Shown here: piece by piece, positions 43,458 to 51,456 of the stretch | Numbering within the stretch: position 1 is the stretch's first letter | How the letters are laid out: every line of letters starts with the position of its first letter | From: CAWBQO01 sp963790965 | GTDB lineage: Bacteria > Bacteroidota > Rhodothermia > Rhodothermales > DASSAV01 | DNA: 64,000 nt | Assembly: GCA_963790965.1 (NCBI GenBank) | Contig: CAWBQO010000005.1 | Location: 1-64,000 of the forward strand | Direction: 5' to 3' | Notes under the pieces: model-generated | Seen by the model: the letters and a program-made list of their open reading frames with translations, nothing else | What the model was told of the DNA's origin: nothing | Databases searched by the model: none | Made by a program: the position numbers and the translations under genes

Positions 43458-43889
43458 CTACATACCTCCCTCCTGTACTGCCTCGTCCCCACGGACGCGC
43501 ATCGAAGCGCCGTAAACCATGCGTCCACCTACGACGCCGCACAGCGCGGCCAGGATGAGGGAGGAGAGCCACATGTGCGACGTGTAGATGCCGAGCGCCC
43601 AGAGGGCGGACGTGGCGGCAAGCTCGTCGCTCATGCGGTAGCAAAGCCGGCCGCCGACTATCGCTGCGGCGAACAGCAGCCCCGCCACCGCGACCGCAGC
43701 GCCCGTCGCCACTGCCGCCGGCGTTCTCCGTGGCGGTGACAGCTGCCAGATCAGCGCCGCCACAGAGGCGGAAGCGAGAGCGGCCACCCAGCCAAGGGGC
43801 GCAAAGCTGAGCGCGAAGAACGGCGTCTCCACCTCCGCAAACTGGAAGCGCAAGATCACAGGGAGCTGGGATGCGCCAAACAGGAGCAT
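43458..43889 (-). CDS. Small integral membrane protein of unknown function
   Basis: From the internal ATG at 43889 the product is about 143 aa with four predicted membrane helices (FGASQLPVILRF; APLGWVAALASASVAALIWQL; VATGAAVAVAGLLFAAAIVGG; MWLSSLILAALCGVVGGRMVYG). I prefer this start to the ATG at 43997, whose extra 36 residues are Arg/Pro-rich. I do not recognise a family. It is convergent with the CPBP protease. Confidence 0.65.
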   Translation of the reverse strand: MLLFGASQLPVILRFQFAEVETPFFALSFAPLGWVAALASASVAALIWQLSPPRRTPAAVATGAAVAVAGLLFAAAIVGGRLCYRMSDELAATSALWALGIYTSHMWLSSLILAALCGVVGGRMVYGASMRVRGDEAVQEGGM

Positions 43890-44244
43890 CCGCCGCAGAA
43901 CGGAAAGGAAAAAATAAGCAGCGGGAAAGTGAGGCAACGGGGCGCGACAGGCTTGCAGCAGGACGGGGCGCGGGCGGAGTTCGGGAGAACGTACCACCTT
44001 CCAGCCGATTTCGCAAGCGACCGCCTCCCCTCCCGTATATGATAATTACGGCTCATGGACGTGCGCGCTCGTCGTTCAGGCGGCGAAAGAAGCCGCTCGG
44101 AGCCGAGCAGTGCCGCATTGACCCGCAACGCCGGCGAACCGGCCGGGCCGGAACGTCCCGCGCCTTTCCCTGTGGCGTGACGCGCTTTTCTCACTGCTTC
44201 TCGGCGCAACGCGGTACCTTGATAGTTTCACCAAAGGGAGGAGC
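43890..44244. other. Gap upstream of the nitrilase gene
   Basis: About 355 bases between divergently oriented genes. I saw no believable gene, tRNA or repeat. The last 20 bases carry a strong GGGAGGAG ribosome-binding site for the nitrilase ATG at 44245; promoters for both directions should lie here, but none matches the consensus well. Confidence 0.5.
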
Positions 44245-45144
44245 ATGAAAGATCCAGGTCCAGGCCGCATCCGGGTGGCGTCGGCGCAGTACGCGCTGCG
44301 GCCCATCACCGATTATGAGCAATTCGCGGCGCAAGTTGCCGCCGTCGCAGCTACAGCCGCCGGTTACAAGTGCCGGCTGCTCGTCTTACCCGAATACTTC
44401 ACCATCCAACTCGCCTCCCTCGGCGAGACGGACCGCCCGATTGCCGCGCTCGTCCGCTCCGTTTCCGAGTACACGGAGCAGTTCATCGGGACCATGCAGG
44501 CGCTTGCGCGGCGTTATGGCCTCTACGTCGTAGCGGGCACCATCCCCACGCCGGAGGCCGACGGGCGCATCTTCAACGATTCCTACCTCTTCGCGCCCTC
44601 TGGCAAGTACGGCGTCCAGGGCAAGCTCCACATGACGCGCTTCGAGCGTGAAGACTGGGGCGTTTCGGCCCGAGACGAGCCGCGCGTTTTCGACACTGAG
44701 CTTGGCCGCATCGCCATTGCCGTCTGCTACGACGTCGAGTTTCCGGAACTCATACGCGAACTCGCGCGCCACGGCGTTCATATGCTCTGCGTGCCGAGCA
44801 GCACCGACGACCGACAGGGCTTCTTTCGCGTTCGGTACTGCGCCCACGCCCGCACCATCGAGAACCACCTCTACGTCGTTCATTCCCCCACCGTCGGCTC
44901 GCTACCGTCGATACCGGACGTGTCGCTCAACTACGGGACGGCGGCTATCCTGACCCCATGCGACTTCGCGTTCTCGCGCGACGGCGTCGCGGCCGAGGGG
45001 GTGCTCAACCAGGAAGACCTCGTCGTGGCCGAACTGGACCTGCACATGATCGAGCAAAGCCGCTCCTTCGGAACCGTCCTTCCGCTCGAGGACAGCAAAC
45101 GCACGAGAGAGCTGACGAAGCACATCGAGGTGGTGTCGCTATGA
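44245..45144 (+). CDS. Nitrilase-superfamily carbon-nitrogen hydrolase
   Basis: The 299-aa product has the complete Glu-Lys-Cys triad in context: LVLPEYFT (Glu50), QGKLHMTRFE (Lys about 128) and IAVCYDVEFPE (Cys about 161). An unusual feature is the sequence HMTRFE after the Lys, as in the subgroup often fused to a GNAT domain (YhcX-like). It hydrolyses amides or nitriles of unknown substrate in the cytosol. The start codon has a strong GGGAGGAG site. The stop overlaps the following GNAT start (ATGA), so the two are translationally coupled. Confidence 0.92.
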   Translation: MKDPGPGRIRVASAQYALRPITDYEQFAAQVAAVAATAAGYKCRLLVLPEYFTIQLASLGETDRPIAALVRSVSEYTEQFIGTMQALARRYGLYVVAGTIPTPEADGRIFNDSYLFAPSGKYGVQGKLHMTRFEREDWGVSARDEPRVFDTELGRIAIAVCYDVEFPELIRELARHGVHMLCVPSSTDDRQGFFRVRYCAHARTIENHLYVVHSPTVGSLPSIPDVSLNYGTAAILTPCDFAFSRDGVAAEGVLNQEDLVVAELDLHMIEQSRSFGTVLPLEDSKRTRELTKHIEVVSL

Positions 45145-45836
45145 GCGAAGATTCAGCGGCTTTAATTGAGGTGCGGCCGACGGCGGAGGAGCATTTTGCC
45201 GGTATCGAGGCCCTCTCCCGCATCATCTACCCGCACGACGAGCCGTACACCGCGCGCTACCTGAGCCGCCACCTGGAGGTTTTCCCGGAAGGACAGTTCG
45301 TAGCGGTTGATACGGAGACGGAGCGTGTCGTCGGCATGTGCGCCAGCCTGATCATCCTTTGGGATGAGTACGACCGGATGGATTCGTACAACGACTTCAC
45401 CGACGAAGGCTACTTCACGAACCATGACCCGACGGGCCGCACACTCTACGGGGCCGAGGTCATGGTCGACTCGGCCATGCGCAGGCGGGGGATTGGATCC
45501 ATGCTCTACGACGCGCGCGAGGCGCTCACGAGGCGTTCCAACCTCCTTCGCATCCGCGCCGGCGCGCGGCTGCCCGGCTACTACCGCTACGCCGATGCCA
45601 TGGCCGCGGAGGAGTACGTTCGCAAGGTCATCGAAGGCGAAATTGACGATCCGACGCTTTCTTTTCAGCTCGACCGCGGGTTCGATGTGCTCGCGGTCGT
45701 GCCCAACTACTACACCCACGATCCACGGACGCGCGAATACGCCGCCCTCATCGAGTGGATCAATACCGATGCGCTGCACCTGCCGCAGACCGGTGCAGAG
45801 CCTCGTTCCAGATTTCCCCGCCGGCAGGCCCGGTAA
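45141..45836 (+). CDS. GNAT-family N-acetyltransferase
   Basis: The 231-aa product has the GNAT core: IEVRPTAEEHFAGIEALSRIIYP, the strand GQFVAVDTETERVVGMCASL, and the acetyl-CoA loop TLYGAEVMVDSAMRRRGIGSMLYDARE (RRRGIG). Its ATG overlaps the nitrilase stop by 4 nt. In other bacteria this GNAT type is fused to the same type of nitrilase as one polypeptide, so the two probably act together. The substrate is not known. Confidence 0.9.
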   Translation: MSEDSAALIEVRPTAEEHFAGIEALSRIIYPHDEPYTARYLSRHLEVFPEGQFVAVDTETERVVGMCASLIILWDEYDRMDSYNDFTDEGYFTNHDPTGRTLYGAEVMVDSAMRRRGIGSMLYDAREALTRRSNLLRIRAGARLPGYYRYADAMAAEEYVRKVIEGEIDDPTLSFQLDRGFDVLAVVPNYYTHDPRTREYAALIEWINTDALHLPQTGAEPRSRFPRRQAR

Positions 45837-45866
45837 GCACTTCCCCGATAAACGCACGCCCAAAGC

Positions 45867-46682
45867 ATGGAAGTTTTTCGCGCGAACGAGCGCGCGCGGC
45901 TGGCCGTACTTGCCGCCGTGGCTGCTTCGCCGCTCCTCCTCGACCGGTACGTCTTAAAGGGCGGCCTCGCCCTCTGCTACGCTTACGGCAGCCCGCGCCC
46001 GTCGGCGGACCTCGACTTTGGTTCCATTGACCGGGTCGAGGGGGACCCTTCGGAAGAGACGGCCGAGCGGCTACGCGGCTTTTGTGCGGCGCTGAACAGC
46101 GAACTGGAGCGCACCGCGCCGGAGTATGGCTACGGCACCATCCGTGTATTCTGGCAGCACCTGACCGGCGAAATGCCCGGCCTCTGGGGCCGCGTCGGCT
46201 ACAGCCTCGAACACGGCATCGACATGCCGGATGATTTCGAACCTTATATCGAGATGCAGGTCACGCTCGGTGCCGGTGCCTCAGATTCATTAGAAACGGA
46301 GATTCGAGGCATTCCGCTCCACGTGCCGACGCTCGAAAGCGTCCTCGCCGAAAAGCTAAAAGCGCTCCTGCAGCAGCCCGTGAGGAATGTCGAGCGGCCA
46401 CACGACCTGTACGACCTGTGGTTCTTCGCCGCGAGGTCCGAACGGGCGCTCGACCGCGCTGCGATCGCGTCCCAGCTCCTCGCGCAAGCAGCCGGACAGC
46501 CGGAACTGCAACCAGTCACGGCGGCGCGATTCAGGGACGGCGAGGTACGGCGGCGCGCCTGTGCGGGGTTTGAAGACGTGAAAAGCCGCCTTCTCGACCC
46601 GGCGGCCTTTGTCCCGTGTGAGGAGGCCTTTCAAACCGTGCTGCGCCTCGTTGACCAACTCGGGCTGCGCGCAACCCTATAA
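45867..46682 (+). CDS. AbiEii-like nucleotidyltransferase
   Basis: The 271-aa product matches the AbiEii/AbiGii toxin (DUF1814) nucleotidyltransferase family. It has YVLKGGLALCYAYGSPRPSADLDFG, combining the KGG motif with the D-x-D metal site, then VPTLESVLAEKLKALLQ and RPHDLYDLWFFA. Family members transfer nucleotides, and some inhibit growth by modifying tRNA. The usual AbiEi-like antitoxin/repressor gene does not precede it; the upstream genes are the nitrilase and GNAT, 30 nt away. It may be a solitary housekeeping relative rather than a toxin. Confidence 0.82.
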   Translation: MEVFRANERARLAVLAAVAASPLLLDRYVLKGGLALCYAYGSPRPSADLDFGSIDRVEGDPSEETAERLRGFCAALNSELERTAPEYGYGTIRVFWQHLTGEMPGLWGRVGYSLEHGIDMPDDFEPYIEMQVTLGAGASDSLETEIRGIPLHVPTLESVLAEKLKALLQQPVRNVERPHDLYDLWFFAARSERALDRAAIASQLLAQAAGQPELQPVTAARFRDGEVRRRACAGFEDVKSRLLDPAAFVPCEEAFQTVLRLVDQLGLRATL

Positions 46683-46725
46683 AGTTCGAGGCCGGGTTTT
46701 GCACTCACCGGAAGCGAATGCCCGA

Positions 46726-46763
46726 GGCGGGTAGGGGCACGTACCACCGTCCTCCTACCCGCC
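46726..46763. terminator. Hairpin between convergent AbiEii-like and M20 genes
   Basis: GGCGGGTAGG (46726-46735) pairs perfectly with CCTACCCGCC (46754-46763). Flanking U runs are absent, so termination in either direction is inferred from position. Confidence 0.5.
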
Positions 46764-46790
46764 GTTACGGGCCGAACCCTGCCTGCCGGC

Positions 46791-48170
46791 CTACGCCGAC
46801 TTCATCTCTTCACGGAACGCCTCCAAGAACCGGATACTTGCCTGGATGCCTTGCCCGAATCGGTCAAGGCCGAAGTGCTCGTTCGGGCTGTGGATGGCGT
46901 CGGAGTCAAGCCCGAAGCCGAGAAGCACCGTGTCGATGCCGAGCAGGCGCTGGAAGTCCGCCACTACCGGAATGCTGCCGCCCTCACGCGTAAAGAACGG
47001 ATCGCGACCATAGACGCCGTTCATCGCCACCTTCGCCGCCTGCATGGCCGGAGAGTCGAGCGGCGTGATGGAGGGGAAACCGCCGTGCAGGTCCTTGAAC
47101 GAGAGTTGCATCGTGTCCGGCACCCGCGCCTCGAAGTAGGCCCGCAGCTTCTTTACCACGTCTTCGGGATGCTGGTGAGGCACGAGGCGCATGGAAATCT
47201 TCGCGCCCGCTTTCGAGGGCAGCACCGTCTTGGCTCCTTTGCCCTGGTAACCTCCCCAGATGCCATTCACGTCGAGCGTCGGCCGCGCCGTGGTCGCTTC
47301 GATGATCGAACAGCTCTCTTCCGTGCGTACGGCCTTCACGCCGATGGATTCCATCCACTCCTCGCGGTCGAAAGGCAAGGCTCGGAACTGCGCCTGCTCC
47401 TCCTCCGAGACCGGCTCCACGTCTTCGTAGAAGCCCGGAATCGTGACGCTGTGCTGCCCGTCGTGCAGCCCCGCTATGAGGCGCGCAAGGGCGTTGATCG
47501 GGTTCTCCACAGCGCCGCCGTAGACGCCCGAGTGCAGATCGCGATCCGGCCCCGTAAGCTCCACCTGCACGTAAGCAAGGCCGCGCAGGCCGTAGGTGAT
47601 GGAAGGAACGCCCTCGGCAAATAGGGACGTGTCGGAGATCAGCACCACGTCGGCCGCGAGCTTCTCCTTATTGTTTTCAATGAACGGCGCGAGGTGGACC
47701 GACCCGCTCTCTTCCTCGCCTTCGATGAGGAACTTGAGGTTGACCGGAAGCTCCTTTCCCGCCTTCAGGTAACTCTCCGCGGCTTTGACGTGCATGAACA
47801 TCTGCCCCTTGTCGTCGCTCGATCCGCGCGCGTAGAGGACGCCGTCCTTGGTCACCGGCTCGAAGGGCGGCGAGTTCCAGAGATCCAGCGGGTCCGGCGG
47901 CTGCACGTCATAATGCCCGTAGACGAGCACCGTCGGACGGCTCGCGTCTACCATGTGCTCGGCATAGACGATGGGATGCCCGCCGGTTTCGCAAAGCTCG
48001 ACATGCTCGATGCCGATCTTGCGCATGTTGTCCGCCAACCACTCTGCGCAGCGGCGCACCTCGGGGGCATACTCTTCGTCCGTGCTGATCGACGGGATGC
48101 GAAGCATGGCGTCGAGTTCGCTGACAAAAGTGTCGAAGATTTTTTCGGCGTAATCGAGTGCTTTTTCCAT
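46791..48170 (-). CDS. M20-family dipeptidase
   Basis: The 459-aa product is a cytosolic zinc dipeptidase of the M20 (ArgE/DapE/CNDP) family. Metal and catalytic motifs are intact: VLVYGHYDVQPPDP, YARGSSDDKGQ with the bridging Asp, IEGEEESGS with the catalytic Glu, and GFGLDSDAIHSPNEHF near the end. The dimerisation domain lies between. It would break down dipeptides such as those released by the S46 peptidase encoded at 26.8-29 kb. The sequence around the ATG at 48170 fits the family N-terminus. Confidence 0.93.
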   Translation of the reverse strand: MEKALDYAEKIFDTFVSELDAMLRIPSISTDEEYAPEVRRCAEWLADNMRKIGIEHVELCETGGHPIVYAEHMVDASRPTVLVYGHYDVQPPDPLDLWNSPPFEPVTKDGVLYARGSSDDKGQMFMHVKAAESYLKAGKELPVNLKFLIEGEEESGSVHLAPFIENNKEKLAADVVLISDTSLFAEGVPSITYGLRGLAYVQVELTGPDRDLHSGVYGGAVENPINALARLIAGLHDGQHSVTIPGFYEDVEPVSEEEQAQFRALPFDREEWMESIGVKAVRTEESCSIIEATTARPTLDVNGIWGGYQGKGAKTVLPSKAGAKISMRLVPHQHPEDVVKKLRAYFEARVPDTMQLSFKDLHGGFPSITPLDSPAMQAAKVAMNGVYGRDPFFTREGGSIPVVADFQRLLGIDTVLLGFGLDSDAIHSPNEHFGLDRFGQGIQASIRFLEAFREEMKSA

Positions 48171-48359
48171 GGTGTCAAAGATGGGCTTTGGTTTGCAGAG
48201 GCGAGCAGTGCGCCGGGCCTGTTGGTGCAGGTCAATGTACTGTTCCGCGCGCTAAAACTAAAGAACCCGCGCCTCAATTGTGCCGCGCCGGAAGAAGTGG
48301 CGGAAAGGCGGAGGCGCTGCGTTTCCCGGCCTTATTCTGCACGAACGAGGCGTTCTGTT

Positions 48360-48890
48360 CTACAGTTCGCTCTCGTCGCGCCAGCGCGTAAGCACCCACG
48401 CCGCTGTCGAATCCGGGCGGACGAGCAGGAAGTTTACGTTTCCGTCGCTGCGCAGCGGCTCGGCACCTTCGATGGCGATGGTGAGGTCGAAGGGCCGCAC
48501 GACGCGGGCCTGCTTACCTCCGTCAAAGATGCTCTGCGAGAGAATCTGATTCCACCGAAGGCGCACGAGAGAGGCGTTCTGAAAAAGGCGCCGCGTGGAC
48601 GCAATCTCCTCTGCAAAGCCCCACTGCCGCTCGACCTGCGCGTCGTAGTCGTAGTACACAAAGACGAACGCCGAGTCGAGGAGCGGCTCATAGAGCGCGA
48701 TGTCCCGCAGCTCATAGGCGTTCTGGAAGTTGGCGAAGAAGCCTTCAACGGTGGCCGGATTGCCGAGCAGATCGTCGAACGGGTCCCCCTCTTCCAGGGA
48801 GGGCGCAAAGGGATTGCACCCTCCGACGAGGAACAGGATCGCCGGCAGGAGGACCGGCAGGAGCGTTTTGAATGGGCGGCGGGGCGGCAT
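48360..48890 (-). CDS. Lipoprotein of unknown function
   Basis: The ATG at 48890 gives 176 aa with a signal and lipobox (FLVGGC). The mature part contains NPATVEGFFANFQNAYELRDIALYEPLLDSAFVFVYYD and later strands (QARVVRPFDLTIAIEG, NVNFLLVRPDSTAAWVLTRWRDE), suggestive of an NTF2/SnoaL-like cone fold, but I do not claim the family. It lies downstream of rpsU and upstream of the M20 gene on the same strand. Confidence 0.75.
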   Translation of the reverse strand: MPPRRPFKTLLPVLLPAILFLVGGCNPFAPSLEEGDPFDDLLGNPATVEGFFANFQNAYELRDIALYEPLLDSAFVFVYYDYDAQVERQWGFAEEIASTRRLFQNASLVRLRWNQILSQSIFDGGKQARVVRPFDLTIAIEGAEPLRSDGNVNFLLVRPDSTAAWVLTRWRDESEL

Positions 48891-48945
48891 TCCGTAAGGT
48901 ACGCCACCGCGAGATCTTGCGAAACACCGCTGCGCAGAACACGCA

Positions 48946-48974
48946 ATGGGCTGCACCCTTGCGGGGCAGCCCAT
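48946..48974 (-). terminator. Hairpin downstream of rpsU
   Basis: ATGGGCTGC (48946-48954) pairs with GCAGCCCAT (48966-48974). On the minus strand it lies 54 nt after the rpsU stop, followed by TGCGTGTTCTG. It may separate rpsU from the lipoprotein gene. Confidence 0.5.
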
Positions 48975-49027
48975 CAAAACGGACCGGGAGAACAGCCGCT
49001 CAGGAGGAATCCGAGCAGGCTGCAATC

Positions 49028-49219
49028 CTAATAGTTCGTCCGGCGGCGAGCGGTTCGAGCCGCCTTCTCACGAGCAAGCCGGTTCTCTTCGGACGGCTTC
49101 GTGAATGCCATATTGGCGCGGTAGATACGCAGCACGCGGCTACGGTTGACGGCGCGCTTGAAGCGGCGCAGCGCACGGTCGATCGACTCGTTGTCGCGAA
49201 CTTTGATTCCGACTGACAA
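49028..49219 (-). CDS. rpsU: 30S ribosomal protein bS21, TTG start
   Basis: The 63-aa product SVGIKVRDNESIDRALRRFKRAVNRSRVLRIYRANMAFTKPSEENRLAREKAARTARRRTNY is a complete bS21. No ATG precedes it suitably. The TTG at 49219 has an AGGGG ribosome-binding site 7 nt upstream, so TTG is the likely start. The long upstream open frame is spurious. A good promoter lies at 49265-49296. Confidence 0.93.
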   Translation of the reverse strand: MSVGIKVRDNESIDRALRRFKRAVNRSRVLRIYRANMAFTKPSEENRLAREKAARTARRRTNY

Positions 49220-49264
49220 AATGATTCCCCTGTATTCGGCGGTTAATGAAGTGGCGAAAGTCTC

Positions 49265-49296
49265 TAAATATACACCGGAGAGACCACAGAAAGCAA
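49265..49296 (-). promoter_or_regulatory. Promoter of rpsU
   Basis: On the minus strand TTG (49294-49296), a 21-nt spacer and TATATTTA (49265-49272) match the Bacteroidota consensus in all but one base. It lies 46 nt upstream of the rpsU TTG. Confidence 0.65.
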
Positions 49297-49381
49297 TACG
49301 CCGCCCGCTTGTTCCGTGAAGCCTCAGCAAAGTGCGCGGTGTAACCTCTCCGACACTGCTCGGCCCCTCGCCCGGCGAGAC

Positions 49382-49412
49382 TTGCAACCTCCGGTCGGCC
49401 GCTGTACTTTTG
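49382..49412 (+). promoter_or_regulatory. Promoter of the TerB-like/rdgB pair
   Basis: TTG (49382-49384), a 20-nt spacer and TACTTTTG (49405-49412) match the consensus TTG-N19/21-TAnnTTTG exactly. It lies 42 nt upstream of the ATG at 49455 and is divergent from the rpsU promoter. Confidence 0.65.
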
Positions 49413-49454
49413 CGCTCGATCAGTCGTTTGCACGCGCTCAAAACCGAACGGTTC

Positions 49455-49865
49455 ATGGAAAATACAGGAAGAGACACCATCGTAAAGGCGCTAAACGCCG
49501 GGCTTTCACAGTCTCAGCGTGAGGCCGTGCTGGACCTGCTGCTCAGCGTAATCTTCGTCGACGCCTCCCTCCACCTCGACGAAACCAACACGCTTTACGG
49601 ACTGGAAGGAGACGTTCCGTGGGAATCTCCGATTCCAATTGGGCAGTATGTCCGATCCGTGCTGCCGCGCGTTCGCGATGCCGCGTCTGGTACGGCCGCC
49701 CGCGATCTTCTCCTCTCAAGCGTCGACGAACGGCTTCGCGACAGCCGCACGCGCCGCCTCGCCCTCGACGCCGCCTCCGCAATGGCCGGCATCGACGGAA
49801 CGGTCGACGGGCGAGAGGCGCAGTGGATCGAGAGTGTCCGCGCACAGTTCGACAAGAGCACGTAA
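49455..49865 (+). CDS. Small helical protein, TerB-like
   Basis: The 136-aa product from the ATG at 49455 is all-helical. It contains REAVLDLLLSVIFVDASLHLDETNTLYGLEG and, near the end, LALDAASAMAGIDGTVDGREAQWIESVRAQF. The two D-x-x-L/D-G-x-x-x-x-E segments resemble TerB-like domains and the duplicated protein at 39.7-40.5 kb. Function is unknown. Its stop is 3 nt before rdgB, so they form an operon. Confidence 0.7.
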   Translation: MENTGRDTIVKALNAGLSQSQREAVLDLLLSVIFVDASLHLDETNTLYGLEGDVPWESPIPIGQYVRSVLPRVRDAASGTAARDLLLSSVDERLRDSRTRRLALDAASAMAGIDGTVDGREAQWIESVRAQFDKST

Positions 49866-49868
49866 GGG

Positions 49869-50498
49869 ATGCCCGAAGATCAATCTGCTCCCGCCGCGCT
49901 GCCGATCCTCGTGCTTGCCACGCGCAACCCCGGTAAGGTCGAGGAGATGCGCAGCCTGCTCGAAGGGGTGCCCGTCCAACTCTTTTCGGCCGCCGAACTG
50001 CCCGGCGCACCCGACGTTGAGGAGGACGCGGCCACGCTCGAGGGCAACGCCCGAAAAAAAGCCCTCGCCTTGTGGGCCTTCTCCGGCAATCCGTCGGTAG
50101 CCGACGATACCGGTCTCGAAGTGGCGGCGCTCGGCGGACGGCCCGGCGTCCACTCGGCGCGCTTCGCAGGTCCGGCAGCGGACGACGCGGCCAACCGCGA
50201 CCGTTTGCTGCAAGAACTGGCGGAGCGGCAAGACCGCTCGGCGCAGTTTCGGACCGTGATCGCCTACGCAACGCAGGACGGGGTACAGCTGTTCGAAGGG
50301 ATTTGCCGGGGCACGATTCGGGAGAGCGAGCGCGGAGGCGGCGGCTTCGGGTATGACCGGCTGTTCGTCCCAGAGGGCCACACGCGCACCTTCGCCGAAC
50401 TGGACAAAGACGAAAAGAATGCTGTCAGCCACCGGGGCCGTGCGATGCGGCTTTTCGCGGCGCACCTTCGCGGTGGGATGCCGATGAGCGATGAATAG
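49869..50498 (+). CDS. rdgB: RdgB/HAM1-family XTP/dITP pyrophosphatase
   Basis: House-cleaning enzyme that hydrolyses dITP/XTP/ITP to monophosphates, keeping deaminated purines out of DNA and RNA. The 209-aa product has LVLATRNPGKVEEMRSLL, VADDTGLEVAALGGRPGVHSARFAG and GGFGYDRLFVPEGHTRTFAEL...KNAVSHRGRA, all family signatures. It is translated just after the small TerB-like gene and converges with the DtxR/MntR-like gene. Confidence 0.95.
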   Translation: MPEDQSAPAALPILVLATRNPGKVEEMRSLLEGVPVQLFSAAELPGAPDVEEDAATLEGNARKKALALWAFSGNPSVADDTGLEVAALGGRPGVHSARFAGPAADDAANRDRLLQELAERQDRSAQFRTVIAYATQDGVQLFEGICRGTIRESERGGGGFGYDRLFVPEGHTRTFAELDKDEKNAVSHRGRAMRLFAAHLRGGMPMSDE

Positions 50499-50501
50499 CC
50501 G

Positions 50502-51152
50502 TCAGTTCTCGGCCACGAACACGCTCCGCGCCACCGCCTGTCCGACGATCTCTTCCCGCTCCCCGATATGCAGCGTGAGCGGGCCGTCGAAAGGGGCCTT
50601 CTTTATCACGCGCACTGACCGCCCGGGCATGAGTCCGAGTTCTTCGAGGTAGTGCAAGAGGTCCACGTCCTCATCGGACACGCGCCGCACGACCACCGTA
50701 TCGCCCGCTGCAACGTTGGCAAGCGGGAATCCTGGTGCCTGGCCCATCTCCCCTTCGCGCGTCGGGATCGGGTCGCCATGGGGGTCGTGTGTCGGAAAGC
50801 CCAGCATCTCCTCGATCTTGCGCTCGAAATCTTCAGAAATGTGATGTTCGAGGTGCTCCGCCTCCTCATGCAACTGCTGCCAGGAGTAACCGAGCACTTC
50901 CTTGAGGTAAAGTTCAAGCAGCCGGTGGTGGCGGATGATCTCGAGCGCCACCTTCTCGCCTGGCTCCGTAAGGCTCACGCCGCGATACGACTGGTGCGAA
51001 ACAAGTCCGAGCGAGGCCAGCCGCTTGATCATGTTCGTGACCGAAGCCGACGAGACGTTCATCTCCCGTGCGATCTCGGTCGTCGAGACAGCCCCCTCGC
51101 CCTGGAGTTTGTAGATGGTCTTCAGGTAATCCTCGACGGCCTGGCTCAGCAT
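50502..51152 (-). CDS. DtxR/MntR-family metal-dependent regulator
   Basis: The ATG at 51152 gives 216 aa: a winged-helix domain (SQAVEDYLKTIYKLQGEGAVSTTEIAREMNVSSASVTNMIKRLASLGLV), then the metal-binding/dimerisation domain (HHRLLELYLKEVLGYSWQQLHEEAEHLEHHISEDF). A C-terminal SH3-like FeoA domain follows (LGLMPGRSVRVIKKAPFDGPLTLHI). It represses metal uptake genes when loaded with Mn or Fe. An in-frame GTG at 51242 would add 30 polar residues. No metal transporter adjoins it in the window. Confidence 0.92.
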   Translation of the reverse strand: MLSQAVEDYLKTIYKLQGEGAVSTTEIAREMNVSSASVTNMIKRLASLGLVSHQSYRGVSLTEPGEKVALEIIRHHRLLELYLKEVLGYSWQQLHEEAEHLEHHISEDFERKIEEMLGFPTHDPHGDPIPTREGEMGQAPGFPLANVAAGDTVVVRRVSDEDVDLLHYLEELGLMPGRSVRVIKKAPFDGPLTLHIGEREEIVGQAVARSVFVAEN

Positions 51153-51456
51153 GGCTCCCTGCGCTGCGGACGAAAACACGGCACCGGATGAAGGCACGGG
51201 CAGTCCCGCCCCGGCAGTTTCGCCGTTACCTTTTAGATTCACGTTTGATCCGAAAGCGAGGTTTGGATGGGGCCGACCGGCAGATATGCGGCACCCCCTT
51301 TGTTCGGCTGCTGCGCCGCCAACGCGCGAGCATCAAGCGCCCGGTCTTCGTGATGCCGGCGGGAGTTTGGACGCCTCGCCGAACCGCGGGCTAAGTTTTC
51401 AGAACACCCAACTCGCCCCGTCAAGAAAGGCCGCGCCGTTCCGGACGGGCCGCGTC

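Noticed and set aside
45867..46682. Complete AbiE toxin-antitoxin system
   Set aside because: Only the AbiEii-like gene is present; neighbouring frames show no AbiEi-like winged-helix antitoxin.
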